A stretch of DNA of 64,000 nt from Lanius collurio (lineage: Eukaryota; Chordata; Aves; Passeriformes; Laniidae): NCBI GenBank assembly GCA_020086605.1, contig JACBWW010000008.1, forward strand, positions 15,526,714-15,590,713, in the 5' to 3' direction. The translations under genes were made by a program, and so were the position numbers. The notes under the pieces were generated by a model. It was not told where the DNA came from and did no database searches. It saw only the letters and a list, made by a program, of their open reading frames with translations. Below, one piece after another: positions 9,695 to 22,100 of this stretch; the first letter of the stretch is position 1; every line of letters begins with the position of its first letter.

Positions 9695-9708
9695 GGGGGG
9701 GGGGGGGG
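9695..9708 (+). repeat. Poly-G homopolymer, 14 bases
   Basis: Uninterrupted run of G. Its length is prone to sequencing error. Confidence 0.85.
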
Positions 9709-10323
9709 ATGGAAATCAAGCAGTAAAACTGTGTGATGCAGTCTCAATAAATACTGTTTAAAAAAGCAAAAATGTTTATTCGTATAATGTCTGTAAAACT
9801 TCTTTGGCTTGCAGCCTGCCACTGAATTAACTGGTTCTAGAAAGAAGCCATATACTTTCACATCAAATTGTAGATGTCAAAATAATTGGGGCAGTTGCAT
9901 AACAGCTGCTGCAGCACAGAGGAAAAAGAATTTTTTTTTTTTGTACACACAATATGGAGCTGAAGGATTACTTGTATTTAATTTCTGTAGTATTGTCAAA
10001 TGCTTTTTTGAGTATTTCTCCCGGTTTATTAAGAATGCTATTCTACTTCCTATTCTTTTCCCAGTGTTTGGCTGACAGATTTTCTCAGACAGACAGTCCT
10101 TAATGAAAGACCAGGGGAAAATTTCTTCTCATCAGCACTAAGTCATGAGCCAAATGCGATAACCACTTGGTTAGGACCTGTGTCCCACATTCAGCAGGTC
10201 AAACTGGGAGTGGGAAAGGTACCTTTTGGCCTAACCTGAAGGTTATGATCAATGCAGCCTTCGTAGTACACCTGGCCCAGGATAGCCTCAACTCAAAACA
10301 ATTTTTACTGTTAGGTTGCACTG

Positions 10324-10720
10324 TGTTGGCAATTGAATTATGGACCCAGACCAGCAGGGAGTCTGAATCATTTATTCAAAGTAGTGAGTAGGTTTTATAC
10401 ACTTTTCTAAGGCACAGTATTTCCTTATATGGCATGACCTACCCCGTGTTGCCACATCAGCAGCACTTTCTCAATGTCCTTCCATGGGGTGACCATCGCT
10501 GTTCACTGGTCTGTCAGCTCCCAGCAGACTCCTCTCCATGGAGTCTGCCCTGTGACACCTCCTCCCCCAGGGTCTGGCAGAGACAAGTCTCTGTGTGCCA
10601 CCATGTGCTCCTTTGTGCTGCCATGTGCCTCTGCAGGCAGCTTTTACAGCTCACAACCCAATTCTCTCTGATAATTCCCCAGAGCACAGAGTACCTCTAA
10701 TCCCCAAGACACCTGGGAAA
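10324..10720 (-). mobile_element. Probable class II-type LTR (outer edge uncertain)
   Basis: On the minus strand there is a TATA box (TATAAAA at 10399-10393) followed about 20 bases later by AATAAA (10376-10371). About 45 bases further on the sequence ends in TTGCCAACA at 10324. This tight TATA/poly(A) spacing with a short R region is typical of alpharetrovirus-like and related avian LTRs. The right edge (the U3 start) is not defined. I found no matching inverted terminus or duplication, so the limit given is a guess. No internal viral region is seen on either side. Confidence 0.55.
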
Positions 10721-13700
10721 CAAGGTTAATGCTTCACAAAGGCCTATTGCATGCTAGTCATTTTGTCCCCCAAAACCATTATCTATGTTCAGCTGTTCAT
10801 AACCCAGAGGTAAAGAAGTAGCTTATTTCAGGTTCCTGGAGTAATAACCTATTCCCTAGAAACATTTCATGAGGTACAGATTATTTGCTGAATGAAACCA
10901 CTGTGCTGACCTGTAGAATATATGTGACTATTCCCACTCACCTTCTCCTTCACAACATATGCAGCAAAAGTGCAGAATTTAAATTCTATTAAGAAATTCA
11001 GTCCAGAAGTGTGATCATTTAATAGGATCATGAAATTGCTTAAAATACACAGAAAGATTTAGCATATGAAAGCATGGATTTTTTTTTTACTGATACACAT
11101 TTTTACACGGTTCTTTTTAAGTTTTAAAGAGGAATTACAGACCTATCTCTATCTAATAAACAATTTTATTCTTAATTTTAAAAATCAGATTTATCAAAGA
11201 TAACAATGCATGCTGAAAGTATCAGAGCACAGAATATCTAGCTGACAAGTCTTGAAAATAGGGCAATAACTCCTGGTACTTCCTAGATATTTAGGATTAC
11301 CATGGAATAACACTAAAAGAAACTTGGCAAATGATTTAAGAATGCCTCAGAGTGTAATTATGTGCAGATAGAGGTCATTGGGTAGAATACTCTTGCTGTG
11401 GTTTGGAGTTCATAAAACAGTGCGGGTCATATTCTAAGGTACTTTTAATTCCATTCTGCATAATTGAGGTGGAAAAGGAGCAGCATGAAGGTATCTGATT
11501 TAACTTCTAGATAATTGCAGCATGTCTAATAGGATTTTTCCGTTGAACAGCAGGACAGGCAAGAAGTATGTGAAGCAAGGGTCAAGAAAAGAAAAAAAAA
11601 ATACATGAGTCCAAAGAATTCATAAGAAGCATTTCTTGAACTATTTTCCTGTCTTCAGCAAATTAAGAAGGCAGAAACTTTTGCAAGACTATGAGGAAGC
11701 TTCTTTGTGCTCATCCAACAGATTTTCTCTTCGTACCTGGAGTGCTTCCCTCCTGAGGCATATACTGACTGAAGCTCCTTCTAGAGAGCAGCTCTGCAAA
11801 ACTAAGGCTTGTCTCATTGTTAAGACACTGACTGGGCACCCTGGGAGTTTGGATTTTTGCTGGCACAGTGCCCTCACTGCCTCCATGCCAGCACACCTCC
11901 TTTTATTGTTTAGTCGAGCACATGTTGAGAAAAATACACATTTTTTAAAAACAAAAATCCTGCATTGGCATGCAAAGACTCTCCCTCATGCTAGAAAACC
12001 CCTTTGTTACTTTCCAGTGAGCGTGTTTTGGGTTTTGGGGGCTTCAGTGGGATCCTGTTCAGGTCAAGAACCCCTGACCACACATACACCCTGCCAAGGC
12101 TGCAGAGGAAGGATGAGAAATTCATAGTGAGCCCACAGTCTGAAAGTCGCCTGACAATTCCAGGCCCTTCTTCCCTCTCCCTGATAACCATGGCACAGGA
12201 ACCATAAGAAGAGGAGCATGCTTGCAAACAATTATGAACAAAACCCAAGCAAAAACATCAATGAACATGGTGTTCACAAATCAGCTGAACAAGCTTTAAT
12301 TATTAGAAAAAACTATTACTTGTAACTGTGACCAAGGTTTGAAAAGAAGCTACAATTATAACATTAGCTTTTTATTCCCAAAGACTAATGAATTAGGGAC
12401 CTGACATTTAGAATTATATTTAATTTTATTAAGAAATACAAAAAACAATGAAATACTGAATTTCCTTTTTTTCTAGTCACAGAAGCTTCACTAACATCCA
12501 GGGCTCCTCTGGAAAAGAAATAGGTTAATCTGGATTTATTATAAGGGAAAGAATTCATTATAGTAAAAATAATGTTCTGATAAATTATATGTAAATTATA
12601 TTTTGTCAGGAAGCTAAAGCTGACAATCAAATAAAAATATCCTGAATAGTCATTATGGTAGCACAGATGTTCTCCTGCCCACATTTTACTTCAACTTTTT
12701 CTATTCAAGCTGCTCTAAAATAGATAATTGAATAAGAAGCTCTAATAGCAGGCTACAGAACCTCCCTGTCCAACTTAGGCTCACAGATCTTTTTTTTTCC
12801 ACCTTTATTCACAAACCTGTTGTTGCTTGGCCATGTTTCTTAGATACTAAACAAGGGGAAAGCCATTTAAAAAAAAAAAATATGTTTTGCAGAAATATAA
12901 GCTCTGCAGCTGTTATGGTACCTTTTTTTTTAGCACTCTGCACTGCATACTATTAGCATTTCATGGAACTTGACTAAGGAGTTCAAAATGAGGGCAAAAG
13001 TGAAGTTCTCAGAAGATCAGCTACTTCAACAGCTTGGAGAGAGTAAGTGCTCCAAGAAATAACATTAGAAACTGTTTAAAATGCTGAGTCAACAACAAAC
13101 TTTGTACACCAAGTCTGTTAACGGGTTTCATGGAAAATTTATGCCTGTGCCTACAAAATCTTGCTTTTTTGCTCCTGAGAGCTATTAAGGGATTTTGTTT
13201 TAAACATGACTTTGCAGACCAGACCTCTGCAACTCTCCTGAAAGCTCCTGAGAGTTTGCTGCTATTACTTGCTTTGGAGTCATGTGATTAATTGGTCTTG
13301 TCAGTTTGCTGAAAAAGGAAAAGGCAAAACAAGCAAACAAAAAAAAGTCAACAATCAAGCAGGCCCAGAACACCAGATTCCTCAGCAAAGCAAGAACTGG
13401 GAAAATACCACTGGGAATCAACAGAAATCTTTACAGTGGTCCAGACTGGAAGTTACATTTTTTAAATGAAATGCGAGAAAATATGACAGCCAAGGGTTAC
13501 TTGCTCCACCTGCCATTAATAGTTATCTCTTTTTCATGCAAACTCTTCCATTCAAAACTACGCACCTGGAAAATTTCAACTGTCTTACTTGAGGCCCAGG
13601 CAGAACATGGCCTTACCAAGTTCTGTCTCTGTGTACATATTGCCCTCCAATGCTACTCCAGGGTAAAGCATATCAGTTTTACTTGAACTCTCAAAAAATT

Positions 13701-14191
13701 CTGTGACTGACAGAGCAGAACTTCACCCTTCCACTCTAGCAGAGCTTTGAGCATCTAAATCTCATTGAGATGTAAACTTCTGTCCTAAAAGCAACCCATG
13801 ACATGGTTCTCTGCCCCACCCCATTGCACACAACTCAAAAAGAGTGTGCAGCTCAACATGGGCAGTCAAAGGATGGCAAAGGTGTCCCAACAGAGCATGG
13901 CCCACCCTGTTCTTGCTCTCGACATCTCAGTCAGGATTGAGCATGTCCACTGTTACCGCAGACAGAAAAGCTGATGGCTGCACTCTCATCCATGTGAGAC
14001 AGCACTGCTCCTTGCTCCATACTCAATCCAGACCAACAGATGGAAAAAGCTGAATTTTGTATATACTGAAGCCACACCACATGAGCCAGACCTCTCATCA
14101 GGAAGTCAATGTATTTGTGAGCCAACCATCCTCAGCACTGAGTCACAGTCCACAGAAGTCACCTCTGATGCCCCAGAAACCCTATGTGTGG
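10721..14191. other. Gene-free unique sequence
   Basis: No recognisable gene or well-formed repeat. The stretch is AT-rich with several A or T runs (for example near 11080, 11588, 12790 and 12870). The open frame at 11636-12127 has no domain and overlaps antisense frames of similar length. Confidence 0.5.
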
Positions 14192-14350
14192 TCACAGAAT
14201 CACAGGATGGGTCAGGCTGGAAGAGACCACAGTAGGTCATTTGGTGCAATTTCCCTGCTCGGGCAGGGTTATCCCAGAGTGCATGGCACAGGATGGCATC
14301 CAGATGGTTCTTGAATATTTCCACTGAGGTATTCACAGTCCTACAGGGAC
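14192..14350 (-). mobile_element. CR1 LINE fragment, 3' end
   Basis: Begins with the CR1 terminus 'tcacagaatcacaggatggg' and runs through 'ggctggaagagaccac', 'cagggttatcccagag', 'gcacaggatggcatccag' and 'gttcttgaatatttcca'. This block order is also seen in the larger minus-strand CR1 at 44841. It is truncated after about 155 bases. Confidence 0.9.
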
Positions 14351-15954
14351 CTTTGCTCAGAAAACCATTTAGGGGGGTTCTGACTGGGACTGTATTTCTG
14401 AGAGCTATGTACCATGCATCTGCAATGAATTTTCCTTATCTGCCAAGCCTTTAAATGAGAAAAATTTCCTGCCCCTGCCTCAGCCATTAGTCACTCTGTG
14501 TTTAGATGTAAAATCGCAAAAATTCTCTCAGATTCATTATTTCTGCTCCTTTTTCCTTAAATTGGAGTAGCTCATTGCGGCTAAATGAAAGCATTTGAGG
14601 TCAGCTGACTAAATGGGGTAACATTTTAGCTGTCAGCACTTCAATTTGGAAAAAAAAGAAAGCTACACCAATAAAAGTTTGAAAGGCTGAAATGGGTTGT
14701 TCCTAGGACAGAGATTCACTTTGAGCTGTTCCAGGTATTATATATTTCAAAATGTCACTCACAGCTATGTAATTAAATGGGCTTTTTACTTTCCTTCTAA
14801 GACATCGAAGTCCCAATATCTGCCCTTGAGCAATAAGTCCTGAGACACCAGCAGGTATCTTTACTAAGGAAAATTCAGGCTAAGTCCTAAAAAGCTCCCT
14901 TTGGACCTTCCTTGCCAGAACAGGAGAGCAACTGAGGAGTCTTCCAGAAAATAAAGGATTAATCTGGTCTTTAAGATACAACTTTTTGGAATTATCTAAA
15001 AACCAGATGAGCATCATGTTATGTCAGAGCCTGATGGTACAGCCCCAGCTTCCTTATCCTAAGCATCAAATATATAATTTCCTCCAACTCTGTTACTTGT
15101 AGCTTTTTGCTTTTAATAAAAGGATTCAAAAAGAGCTTCCAGATTTGTGAGGCTGTATAAGATTTCCAGTCTAAAGGACTTCTAGTGATAGTTGAAGAAT
15201 ATTTTCCTGCTATGTCTGAGAAATGTGTGTGACACAAATGGCTAACATAAGGAAAGCAGTTTCTTACACTTCTTCCTGTGACTGATGTCTTGAGAGTTCC
15301 AACATGTGGCTGAGGGGTCATTTCTAGAAGCTACTTGTGAGTGCAGAGGGCTTTATATGCAGTGGTCCTCGCTGCTTCTTGCCTGTGAGCCGCTGTGCTT
15401 TTTTTCATGATTGCCTAAATGAGCCCAATTTTAAGGGTTCTCCACAGCAGTGAGGTCGTCACATGCTGGTCTAAAAGTTTCTGATCCCTGAGGCAGATAA
15501 GTGACCACTGTGCTGCTTTTCCTCTCACGTTTCATTACAAAACTGCCTCCGGATACCACAGCTCTCAGAACATTTCCTGCCAGAAATAGCTGCAGCCCAG
15601 GCTTTCCAGAGTACATAGGTGTGTGCTTTTCTGCCACCCTTTTCAGCCTCCTAACATTCAGGAGAGCTACTGGGGAAGAACATGTGGGAGCTATCTCAGT
15701 CTCTCTTTCCTCCTTATTTTGCAGCCTGGAGCTGATGTGATGAGATGCCATAAAAAGCCCAGAGGAAGGCAAAGTGGAAAGAAGTATGTCTCCACTGCAC
15801 AGCCTTGCTAACACTCACTGGCGTATACATTTCCTGAGCCAAAGCTCACACCCAGGGTCTCACATGTGCCTACTGCCATGGGCTTGACTAACCCTTTTTG
15901 TGACCCCATTTATACCTTTGGCCTCCCAAACATCCTGTGATGACGAATTCCCCA
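14351..15954. other. Gene-free unique sequence
   Basis: No feature recognised. A 127-codon open frame on the minus strand (15814-15431) and an antisense one over the same bases have no recognisable domain. Confidence 0.5.
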
Positions 15955-16165
15955 ATTTAAGCATGCATTGTACAGAGAGGGACTTCCTCCTCTTTGTTTT
16001 AAATCCACTGACTGGCATTTCCACTGGGTGTCTCAGGCTGTGAGATCCCAGTGAACAGTCATTCCCTGGTTATCTTCTCTGCACCATTCATGTATTTTTT
16101 AATAAACTTCCTCAATCTTTCTCAGCCCTCAGAGGTCCCTCCTATACTGGACACAACTTACCTGC
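15955..16165 (-). mobile_element. Ancient amniote-type CR1 fossil
   Basis: Diverged, but it keeps the order of landmarks of old CR1 3' regions shared with turtles and crocodilians: 'cattgta..gagggacttcctcctctttgttttaaa', 'ccactgactggcatttccactgggtg' and 'ctctgcaccattcatgtat'. Similarity is patchy, so edges and subfamily are uncertain. Confidence 0.5.
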
Positions 16166-19100
16166 ACCATGGAAAAGTACTCAAAAGGCTGAGTTAAATT
16201 AAACAAAAGCTCTTACACAGTTTTATTTCTGCTTTGCTTACATAAATTTCCAAGATATTCATTACCTTCAACTAAACTAAAGAAAGCTGAAAAATACAAG
16301 GCCAGAAGTGCCATGCTTACTTCTTCAACTGAATTAGGATTCCTAAGCCAAAGCATGATGAATCCTCATACACAGACCCAAGAACCACACTGGTCCCCTT
16401 TGGAACCAGATGTCTCAAGGCCCTGTTGCAGCTCAGATGCCAGAAACCAGAACTGCCCTTGCTCCAGGGCAAAGATCCCAATCTGGAAATCTGCTCGTGG
16501 ACTATTTCAACCACAGATCTACACCTGAGCATTTCACCATCCAGACCTTATTCTAGTGCCTAACAACATATCCAGCAACATGAAATGCTGGGTCCCAGTG
16601 AAAAAAAGACCCCATGACATTAAAAATCTGTCTCAAAGAAATTGTCCATCAATGGTGAATTAGAGAGGTATCACAATGGCAGTAACTGAACTGTGGTATT
16701 AGAAACATCTCGCTGCCGGCACAGGGGCAAAATAAAAGTGTGTTCCAACAAGCAGGAGCAACATGAGAATTCATACAGTTGTAGCATGCTTAGGAGAGAT
16801 TCCTGATTTTATAAGATCAATCATAGACTTTTTAATGCTTGATGCATGTTTAAAATTGAGATTTGCACCTAGTTTCTTAGTTTCCCTATTTCCATTTGAA
16901 AATTGAAAAGTGGTATTATAACATCAATGTCATTTTAAGGGAATAAGGTAGTCAGAAACATGGGATAGCTTTATCACTAGAGCAAAACCATGTGTGTAGT
17001 GTGTGTTTGTATGCATGTATTATGGATAGGGGAGAAAAATCTATTATGAAAAAATTAAGATGCTTACAAATATCAAATAGCAAGAAGAAAATACTGTGTT
17101 CACTGAACAGGAATTAAGCTCTAAGCAAAAAGACTATTTTAAAACTGCAATTGTGCCATTTTGAACCAAACAAATCAAGGTGATACCCAGAGTTCAGTTA
17201 AGCTAGACTGACTGTTTAAACACAGATGAGTAGTACATCCTGTGTTAATTGTTAAAGTGCAGCTCCTTCAGGCACTGTAAGGTTTCCAGCCAGGAATCCC
17301 CAGCTGGTTTATGTCCCATTTTGTACTTTTGCCAGATCATTGCTATACTCAGCACCCCACTTACCCCGCTCAAGGACAAATCCTCCTGGAAAATAAGCAG
17401 CAGCAAGGCCCTGAACTCACAAGGCTGTTGGCAATGCCATGGGGAGAAGCTTCTGGTACTACATGAAGAGAAGAATCTGGTTCTGCTCCACCTGGTGCTG
17501 GCAGTGCTGCAGGGGTATTGCCAGAGTCCAGGACTGGAGGTGGTGGTCCTAGTACATGACAGCACTGCTGGAAGCACCTCCACCAAGTGTGCCTCTTGCC
17601 ATGCCCATATCACCAGTTTGCAGAGCAGCCCTTCCAACATCTCCTCAGAATGAGCTGCAACACAGGGGAGGCAAGGACACGTGTTAAATCATCTTAGAGG
17701 AGAAGGGAAGACTCAGTGTCTGTATCCCAACAGACCCTATTGAAATGGTGTGTTGATGTCAGGACTGGCAGAAAAGAGGAGAGTGTTTGGAACAGCCCAG
17801 GTACAGCCAAACTGAGTCCACAGCTGGGCAAGATGCCCTGCTAGTACACTGTCTGAGGCAGGGTCTTGCTGTGAAGCCCTGACCACCCCTCTGTTCAGTC
17901 AAGCATTGTCCCCTGGCTGGTCACAGACAGGTGACAAAGGCAACATCACGCTCCAGTGTATCAGACTCATTGCAACTACCTTAGAATCTTATTTTGACAC
18001 AGTTACCAGTATGTAATTTGAGAGGGATTAGCTTATGTTTCACTTTTGCTACTTAATAACAGAGCTGAATCCATGATGAATAGGGCAAAAGAGAGAAGAT
18101 CGCTATGCAGATCAGACACCCATCATTAACCTAGAGAGCAATAATAACTGTGGTTAATAGTGCTGCTAAGAGAGAGTTCAATGTGCTGAATGTAGATGAG
18201 ATCTGCAGCCAAACCTCCTGAAGATTTCATGGGGGATAGGAACCTGCATTCCAGTGTCCGACTGGCTACAGCTGAGTGCATCAGTGGGGTGAGCATTCTC
18301 CAGTTCCAACCCTAGTCTCCCTCTGCCCTGAAGACTCTCTCTGTGCAAGCTCTCCTCTCCGTGATAGTCCTGTAACACACACATGCACACACATACACGC
18401 ATAGTGGAGGCTCTTTAAACCTTTCCTGCTGCTTCCATGCACAGCAGAATAGATTAGTCCCACTGAGAGGGTACTCGTGATGAAGCTATCAGACCAAGGT
18501 AATGTAAATGCCAGCAGAATTAGCAATAAGGGAAGGTGAATATCACAGTGCTGATTTATGATTTCACTGGTTGATCCTGTTAAAATTTTCTAGAATTGTA
18601 TGTTATTTAGGCAAATCTCTACCTCTCTTTGAGTCCAAATATTCTTCATATGACAGCATGTTTGAACAGACATTATTTACTATTGTTTGATTCTCGGTGA
18701 TCCACTCAGTGTAATTTCCAAAAACTCACTAATAATGTGTCGGACCAAAGTAATAACTCTTTGTCAATACCAAGCAAATAAGGTGCTTTGCAGCTCTATC
18801 GCTCCTTTCACCCAGAGAGCACCCAGCACTTTATGCACTCATTAATTTATCCTCACTGTCTGTGAGGTAAGGGGAGAAAAAAAAAATTTGGAAAAATTCA
18901 TCTCTAATACAGAACTGTAATTTGTAAAAATATAATATAAACATATTTTAAAACAGATTTCTTTTGGGGGGATTTTTGATTACCATATTTCTGATCATTA
19001 ATATTAGTTGCAAAATATGCTCCAAGTTGATAAATTTTAGTAGTGAAGAGCCTTAATAAAGCTGATGCTTAGAGATCCTTGAGTCACCTTGATCCTTCTC

Positions 19101-22100
19101 CAAAGACAGAACATACTGTATTTAGAGTAATACTTCCACAATATGTTTCTAGTTATTCACTGCAAAACCATTAAAATTGTTGTATGAGGTATAACTTCAC
19201 ATGAAAGAATAATTCTCCAGCAGTTTAAGTGACAACTCTTTCCAAGGAGAAACCACTGCCTTTGGGTCTGTGAACATCCCAAACATCTTAATATTCAAAT
19301 GACAAGCATGAGGTTTCAAAAAAAAAACCCAAAAAGCCCCACTCAGATGAAAACCTGTTTGCCTTCCAGCAGATGCTAGAGGGAGATTTAAATCATTCAT
19401 ACCAAAGTGATCAATATTCCACATGGCACTTCACAAAGGAATTAAAGAAAATCAATGTGCTGCAGACCTTCCTATTCTGAGCTTTTTTATGAGTCAATGA
19501 CAGCTGAAGTGTTTGCATCGTCAACGAGGTCTTTCAGCACATACCTCAAACACTGCATAAGACCCCTCTTGGGATGCATAAAACAAACTCACTTATTCTG
19601 ATGTGCAGACTTCAGAGCAACAACCAGAAAGCATGGTTGCATTGCACCTCTTATACATGCATAAACATACATCCTTTTTCAAACTAACTCGTATTATGCA
19701 GAGTAACATTTTGAGAGCACTCCGAGCTTAGCTACATTCATATGGAATACCCCAGACTCCATAGGAATCAAGAAAAGCAAAGGCATAACTACGTGGTAGA
19801 CATTTTAAACCATGCAGGCGGAGCCTGAAGTAACAAAGAAACACTGTATGAATTGAAAAGTATACTATGGCTGTTCTTTTCCTTTTTAGTAGCTGCATGT
19901 ATCCTAAAATCGGAAGGTTTAACTTGTGAGGTCTCCAGTCTAAAAGTTTAATTTAGCATGGTAAGCAGCAAATTTCACAGGAGAGATATGCAGAAAAAAA
20001 AAAATGTGTATATGGAGAGAGCCTTACTCCTGCTCACTGCCTCTAAGAATAACTAACCAATAACCCTGCTAAGAGGTCTCCCTTCCTGTGGTACCCTGTC
20101 TCCTGGAAAACAATGCCTAATGGGAATGCTGCCTGTGGGGCAGCCCTGTCTGCTCTGCAGCATTTCCCACAGGCTGCAGGAGTCTCCTGCTGATGTACAG
20201 CACAAGAATCACAAAGACCTTTAAATTCCCTGTTTCTTACTGGGAGGAAACTACAGTTGTACTCACACTCCTCTGCAGCCTCCAGTTCTCTGTGGGTTGG
20301 TGTCTGTGACCCTCCTCCTGCTGCTGGCATGCTGCACATATTCCTTTCCTATGATCTGTTTTCTTCACCACAGTTTTTGAAGACAGCTTGCTGTGTCCTG
20401 GATTAGTTTGCTAATCAAAAGTTCACTGTCACAATCTTAGAAAATACACTTTTTTAGGTTCTCTTCTTATCAAACATCAAACATATTAGTCCATAGGAAG
20501 CCCTGTGCCAGCTCAGGTGCTTTGTGCAGTGACCAGGAAATTTCTGAGATTTAAGCCTCAAGGTTCTGACAAAAATTCCTCTTTCGACTTCACCTGCAGG
20601 TAGCGCACAGCTCTGCCACAGCCTCATGGTTTGCTCTGTCGGTGACTCTTTGCCCCACTTGCCTGGTGACCCAGTGGCACTGTGCCCCTACAGGGCACTG
20701 TAGGAGCAGAGTGAAGGGGTAGGAAGCATTTCAACTTGCAGAGAAATTCAAACAACGTTCTTATCATGCATCCAAAATGTTGTCCGGCGCAGGGACCCAC
20801 CCCAGGGAGTGCACCCCTGCTCTGCCCCGAGGCACTTGGTTCAGCCCGGGCCAGGTACCCAGCAGGGCAAAGAGCAGACACTAGACAGGTCCTACTCTCA
20901 TGTCATTTGGTTCCCTTGAGTGAAGGGTTCCATTGACTTTATCTTGGCACAGCTGAACCCTCCTTCTGTGCCTGATTTACCACATTTTTCTACCCAAATT
21001 ATGGCAGAAAAATGCCACATAGAAATGCAAAATTGGCGAAGTAAAAAGGCCCTTCAGACCCAACAGTAATCAAATCAGGGTCTGTGGGTATCCTCTCTAC
21101 CCCAATGTTTGGTGTTTGCACTGCTGTTTATGCAAGCTGAGGGATTTGGGTATTATTTAAAGAAACAGACAACAAAAGAATATTCACAAAAATTTTACAT
21201 TTTACAGAAGAAAAGCAGTCACCAATGACAACACCAGAAACTCAATGACTGCATCCAGCCACTCAACAGGAGCTTTACAACATAAATTTTTTTAGGTAAA
21301 GATAAATGTTTGGGGAAAAGCCCTTGCTGATGCTACTGCGCTTCATTACAAGAGCCTGACCATCCCATTAAGAGGCTACATGATCCAGTCATTAAAATAA
21401 ACGAGCTACACTTTTGCAGGGCTAGAAATTCAGGAATCCATGCTACCCTAGTATCTTACAGTGAATAAGAGCCTGTAAATTATGCAGACAGGTAATTATA
21501 AGCCCATCAAAATGAGGAAAATAAAAAAAGAAAAATTCTAATGAGACTCTTGTTTTCTTTTTTTTTTCCCCCAAAATTTTTATCCAGAGATCCCACACAT
21601 TCCCCAAAAAGCCCCCCAAAATTACATGCATGAGACGAGCCTCTCAAACATCATAATCAGTTAAATTAAAGGTTTACATGCATTTTCTTCATGAAGTGAG
21701 TAAATTAAAGGCACATCTAGGGGAACACAGATATTCCTGCCCAAGAATCTCCTACCATCCTTACAGTCTGATCATTTGTTTGTTTTGAAAAGGAGGTGAT
21801 GCTGGCTGGTTACTTGCAAAGCAGCCTATCCAATTTAAGCCATCCCAAACACATGTAACATGCAATGGCAAATGCAAACGTAAGCAGAACATATATTAAA
21901 AATCAGGCATACATCCACTCTGGGCAGGGAGCTTCTGCAGGGTGGCCCAGCTGCAGGCACAAGTCTTCCCCTCTCCTCTGCCCTCATGCAGAAAAGGACA
22001 TCTGGGTCTTTCTCTGCATGTCCAATGTCAGGACTGAGGTAGAGAAGAGACTAAGGGTAAGTAGATAGATACTCTGTTCTTCCAGGGGATATGTTTGTCT

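Larger units (their letters stand above)
4625..10323. other. Gene-free unique sequence with small simple repeats
   Basis: No exon, RNA gene or well-formed mobile element recognised. Small items are a run of nine G at 4666-4674, an A-rich stretch near 7123-7139, a hairpin with 9-bp arms at 7328-7336/7346-7354 (arm CAAGCAGAT), a GAT microsatellite at 8421-8449 and a run of 14 G at 9695-9708. The longest open frames (8345-8815, 8904-9386 plus; 9040-9297 minus) overlap each other and show no domain, so I do not call them genes. Confidence 0.5.

Noticed and set aside
17245..17653. Opposed 131- and 134-codon open frames
   Set aside because: They occupy the same bases on both strands with no recognised domain, so at most one could be real and neither is supported.
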